From positions 1 through 13,566 of the forward strand of contig NWUY0300019003.1 in the NCBI GenBank assembly GCA_004151065.3: a DNA stretch of 13,566 bases. The letters run 5' to 3'. How positions within the stretch are numbered: position 1 is the stretch's first letter; the number at the start of each line of letters is the position of its first letter. The position numbers and the translations under genes are program-made. The notes beneath the pieces are model-generated. The model was not told where the DNA came from. It did no database searches and worked only from the letters and a program-made list of their open reading frames with translations. The stretch comes from Larix sibirica (taxonomy: Eukaryota; Streptophyta; Pinopsida; Pinales; Pinaceae). This document shows, in pieces, positions 9,949-13,566 of this stretch.

Positions 9949-10256
9949 CTTTGCAGCTTGTAAAACTTAAATTATCTGCCATTCCTGGTGAGGGTTTAAG
10001 CTCCCTGTCCTGCCAAGAACAGGGTCTATGCGGTAATCCTGAAGCAGGTTAAGTAGCATAGCCAGGAGGAGTTGCATAAGTGTTTTCGGTTGGTTTAGGT
10101 GGTGGTTTTTGTGAATTCAAATGATTACCTGCGCTATTACTGGAAGCAAATCTATAGTAACAGCCGTTATGAATTTGCCATTCAATATGTGTTCAACTTG
10201 TCCCAATGCTGTCCTCTCTATTGTTACATTCCTTGGATCAATGCCTGACAGTGCAT
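9949..10256 (-). pseudogene. Possible exon remnant of an unidentified gene, minus strand
   Basis: On the minus strand, after an AG at 10258-10257 that could be a splice acceptor, a frame reads DALSGIDPRNVTIERTALGQ and VEHILNGKFITA. After a shift near 10170 a second frame reads CYYRFASSNSAGNHL, QKPPPKPTENTYATPPGYAT, a TAA where Gln would fit, and PASGLPH, then SPGMADNLSFTSC. It ends at CAAAG/GTAAAA (9949/9948), a good splice-donor sequence. The Pro-rich part and flanking splice-like signals make it look like a decayed exon, but I do not recognise the protein. The same site reads as a splice acceptor on the plus strand (TTTTACCTTTGCAG), so orientation is uncertain. Confidence 0.3.
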
Positions 10257-12262
10257 CTTATTATATAGGTCTTAGATTGTAGGAATTTGGATCCCATACC
10301 CTAATTCAGTCCGGGATGTCGACTCATTCATTCTTTCATTTGTTTTTTCATATCTATCTACACATGCTCTATGTTGGGTTTGATCATGCTTACAATATTT
10401 TTAACAGTTATAGTCACCAATACCTGGTGCACATAGAGCACATAGTGTTGCTTGGGCTCATGGGCTCATGGGGACATACATAGTGATTTTCGAGGGCCAG
10501 ATTGCTGCCATGCCATCTCTTTTTATCAATTGTAAGTTGGAAGAAAGTACATTCTATTAAACAGTCCGGGCAACAAGCAATGTTTTGTTTCGTGGGATGT
10601 TACAGCCGTGTTATGTAGTTGAAGAGAAGGTTGGTGGCGTTACAAAGCTGCTGCTAGTCTTGCGTTTGACTCTACAATTCTTAGGGACCACTTCCTCTTA
10701 GTTTTCAAGCAAAAGCCACATGACTTTTTGTTAAACACAAACTAAGCAAGGTGCTATATGAAATCTTCAGTGATAACGTAATTAATTATCAAGCCAATGC
10801 TGGAACTGAAAAATAACCTATGGCGGCCACAAAAGATTTCAAGGTTGCATTCCTTCTTGCATAGTATTCATGTTGAAGCTTATGATAGAGATATGCCATT
10901 TCTAGCATTATGAATTGTGGTAAAGATGAAACCCTCATCAGAGCAAACTTCAAAGCAATTATTATTAGTTAATAATTGGAGGCGTATATGTATTGTGCCT
11001 AGGTCCTAATCGACATAACATTAGGGTTGTAAGTTGTAATGTCCAGTTTTAGCTAGGAGCTTAATTTGCTAAATTTAGATGTAGCATAAGATTAGACAAT
11101 GAGATAGAATAGAGATTAGATTCGTATATTAATGGGAAGAGTTATTTTGGCTGATGGATAATTTTTATCCTAAATTAATAAACTATCCAATTTTGAAACG
11201 AAATTTGTGTTATAAGAATGAAATTCTTATGTAGTTCAACTCAAATTCTACTTAGCTTCATAATGAGAAATTCTCTTGTCTTCTTCTTAGTGTGTGCTCT
11301 GGGAATATTAACAAAATCAATGTATATTAGTGCTACTTAGCATGGAATACTTATGTAGTTCATATGAATAAGGCTGTAATGAGTTGAGCATGGAATACTT
11401 AGCCCCTATGTTACACAAACCATGGGTGCGATTGGAATTGATTGAAGAATCCGGTGTGGGTGCGAAACTCCTCCCAAAATTAAGAATCAGGGATTTGGAA
11501 CCCTAACCTTAATTTTTTTATTAATATATTCTAAAATTTTTAATTTTATATTGAAAATTAAAAAAACAAACAAATTAAATCTTAAATCTCAATGATTCAT
11601 AACATCACGGATTCTCTTGCTTGGTAGGGCTAGTAATGTAGGTTCAGATCAACCTATTGCTTTGTCACATGTAAACTGTTCATCTTGTTCTAGAGTCCAA
11701 ATTTATAAACTTGTTTTGATGGAATTAGGCTTGCAAGATGCATGGATTGTCCTTTGTAACTTTTTTGTTTAAAACTTGTTTCATTAGAATGAGGTTTGCA
11801 AATAGTGCAAATTCCATCTAAACCTTACCTATAACCATGCCATCTTTTAGGAAGGGGTTCATGACACGTGTAGGAATGAACACACTATGAAAATATGTGG
11901 TCCCATTATCCTTTTATACCAACACTTTAATAACCTTTCCAGGTGTTTTCTGCAAGTATTTATGTGGTCTTTATTTAGTGTAGATGATATAATTATGGTG
12001 ATGAGTTTTAATTGTAGGTCAAATCCAAATGTTTACTCTTATGTGTCCACAAAGTTCTTTTCATGGATATGATCTATACCAATTCCTTTGGGAATCAATT
12101 ATGAGATCTATTTTAATAAACTAGGCATATTTTTCAATATGCCTTGTAGCTATGTAATGTAAGACAACTCCGTGGTTAGTGAAACCTAAAACTCACAGTG
12201 CAAATCTGTACTGCCATCTTGAAATTTCAAGTTATGGAATCATTTCCCCTGATTTTGGAACC
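10257..12262. other. Unassigned, mostly noncoding
   Basis: No protein family is recognisable. Between 10570 and 10760 both strands show short open stretches with balanced composition, but none can be followed. Positions 11030-11420 contain short direct repeats: AGCATGGAATACTTA at 11339-11353 and 11387-11401, and CTTATGTAGTTCA at 11226-11238 and 11350-11362. The 61-codon open frame at 11887-12072 has no motif and is probably chance. Confidence 0.4.
11537..11564. repeat. AT hairpin
   Basis: TTTTTAATTTT (11537-11547) and its exact complement (11554-11564) are separated by a 6-base loop. With only A:T pairs in an AT-rich stretch it is probably incidental. Confidence 0.5.
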
Positions 12263-12330
12263 GAATCCTAAATTAGGATTTGAATCCTAAATGATGGTAT
12301 CCGAATCCTACAATTGGAAACGAATCCCTA
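12263..12330 (+). repeat. Degenerate ~20-bp tandem repeat (GAATCC core)
   Basis: GAATCC begins at 12263, 12282, 12303 and 12322, spaced 19, 21 and 19 bases. Three copies continue as GAATCCTA and the fourth as GAATCCCTA. The rest of each unit is diverged. The open minus-strand frame across it (12482-12273) is probably a by-product. Confidence 0.6.
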
Positions 12331-12938
12331 GAAAAATTATTCAAATCTGGAAGAATCAAATATGAATCTTCAATTCCCCAATTCCTCGTTGATTTGAATT
12401 TGGATACAGGGCTAGGAAGGATGAATTCGGTCACTGTGCTAGCCCATATCTCATTTTTATCATTTGTTTTGAGCCAATCCACTTAGCACAATTTTTTTTT
12501 GATAATTTATGCTCATGTTCTTTTAAGGTTTCTACTGAAGTTTCATGGAAATGGACACAGATCTAGATTTAGATACAAAACCACTAGAGTTATTGAAAAC
12601 TTAGGATTTGGATATGGGGAAATGATATAGAAATATATAAATATAAAAAAATCCACGAACCAGGGACATAGAAATTTCATATCTTAGAATATATTTTTCT
12701 CCAAATCATTCTCCCAAATTTGGAAATGTAGATTGGTATGAGAAACTTAGTATTATGAGAATCACTAAACAAGAAACCCTAGATAGGGTTAAGTCATCGA
12801 ATACATTGGAGCTCAATAACACACAATACAATATTATTATGAGGTGGTACGGTGCAACATTACAATGAGGGTCCTCGTTCTTACAAAGAGTTTCAAGAGA
12901 CCAAAACCCTAAGATGCCTAAAACCCTAACTTTTAACC
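12331..12938. other. Noncoding, with three AAACCCTA motifs
   Basis: No gene is recognisable. Telo-box-like AAACCCTA occurs at 12774-12781, 12904-12911 and 12921-12928. Without a neighbouring gene their meaning is unclear; they could also be part of a retroelement terminal repeat. Confidence 0.4.
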
Positions 12939-12958
12939 CAAGTCACTTAAGTGACTTG
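12939..12958. repeat. Perfect 20-bp palindrome
   Basis: CAAGTCACTTAAGTGACTTG is identical to its reverse complement over all 20 bases, with no loop. The match stops at the next base on each side. It has mixed base composition, unlike the AT hairpins elsewhere in the window. It could be a dimeric protein-binding site or a chance or mobile-element-derived palindrome. Confidence 0.85.
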
Positions 12959-12973
12959 ATTACATGTGTAGCC

Positions 12974-13566
12974 TTATATCTTAAAACCCCCCCATAAGGC
13001 GTACATTGCTGAAAGATAACAAACTGAAATCAAAGGCATATACTTAAATGAAAAACACATAAATTGAAGACTAAACAAAGGTAGACATTCTTCAGAAGCT
13101 TCCTCTCTGAAGCCATTTCTTGGATTAGGTTGAGCTCCATCAAGTTGCCTCGTAACCCTCGTAAAGGTGTAGCTCCTAAGTTGAATTCTCAGGTTCTCGA
13201 ATTCCACCTCCTGGAACTCTCGAATCACAAATCTCCCAAACTCAATTACTGGATAGCAATCCACATGTATGTTGCGTAACCTCACTAGTAGACTACAATC
13301 CACATGTAAGTCTCAACTAATGAGGGATCATTCCCTAGATCCACAACTTCTAAATTAATTGGGCCACTGTTACCGCTCAAAATAACACCCACAATAAAGT
13401 CATGAATTATGGTGCGATTAGTGGCAATCACGAGGGAAGCTAGAGCCCAATGTCACCTTGGCCTAGCTTCTTGAACCCTTTAGGTCAACTCCCGAGACCA
13501 AGGGGGAGTCCCTAGAACTTAGTGAACAAAATTTGCGATTCCCTAGACAATACACAAACATGTTTC
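12974..13566 (-). other. Unassigned open region at right edge
   Basis: The minus strand is open from 13303 (a GTG) to 12974, 109 codons, with IREFQEVEFENLRIQLRSYT and QPNPRNGFREEASEEC, then a hydrophobic end. Just before it, in another frame near 13410-13300, is ILSGNSGPINLEVVDLGNDP. The composition is protein-like, so this may be a decayed coding region, possibly of a retroelement continuing beyond the window. I recognise no domain. CAATCCACATGTA occurs twice (13257-13269 and 13296-13308, offset 39 bp). Confidence 0.3.

Noticed and set aside
11887-12072. 61-codon plus-strand ORF
   Set aside because: Short, with no family motif and composition matching the surrounding AT-rich DNA.

Overview
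The window looks like a stretch of a large, gene-poor seed-plant nuclear genome. A gymnosperm is plausible but not proven. It is AT-rich, has no bacterial-style packed ORFs, and its recognisable coding stretches are all plant-type and broken by stops and frameshifts. No gene in it looks intact. I see no rRNA, tRNA, CRISPR array, or viral or toxin gene.

Layout on the + strand. Positions 1-900 hold no recognisable gene, although 410-650 is richer in GC. Positions 950-1438 carry a decayed coiled-coil ORF, perhaps a retroelement gag-like protein. Positions 1440-3020 are noncoding, with a short direct repeat at 1606-1667. Positions 3029-3367 are an open, exon-like ORF of unknown identity. Positions 3593-4220 are a pseudogene copy of the first part of anthocyanidin synthase (ANS/LDOX), with a TATA-like box still in front. 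Positions 4240-4860 are very AT-rich. Positions 4862-6356 are the 3' half of a non-LTR retrotransposon (LINE) ORF2, from the reverse transcriptase to the C-terminal zinc knuckle, with stops, frameshifts and an internal deletion.

Positions 6357-8000 are AT-rich and hold three copies of a 26-bp repeat. On the minus strand, 9530-9101 is an RNase H domain fragment with two catalytic residues lost. It is followed by 9116-8005, a decayed ORF that can be followed as globular part, coiled coil and acidic tail, and whose family I cannot name. Positions 9770-9830 hold three telo-box motifs. Positions 9949-10256 may be a minus-strand exon remnant. The right part (10300-13566) is mostly unassigned, with a degenerate ~20-bp repeat at 12263-12330 and a perfect 20-bp palindrome at 12939-12958.

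The pieces do not form a working system. They are independent relics: one dead flavonoid-pathway gene copy and at least two, probably three, dead retroelements. Many inactivating changes look like C-to-T or G-to-A transitions, as expected of old methylated DNA. I found no convincing undescribed biological system. The best candidate for a poorly described family is the coiled-coil/acidic-tail ORF at 8005-9116.
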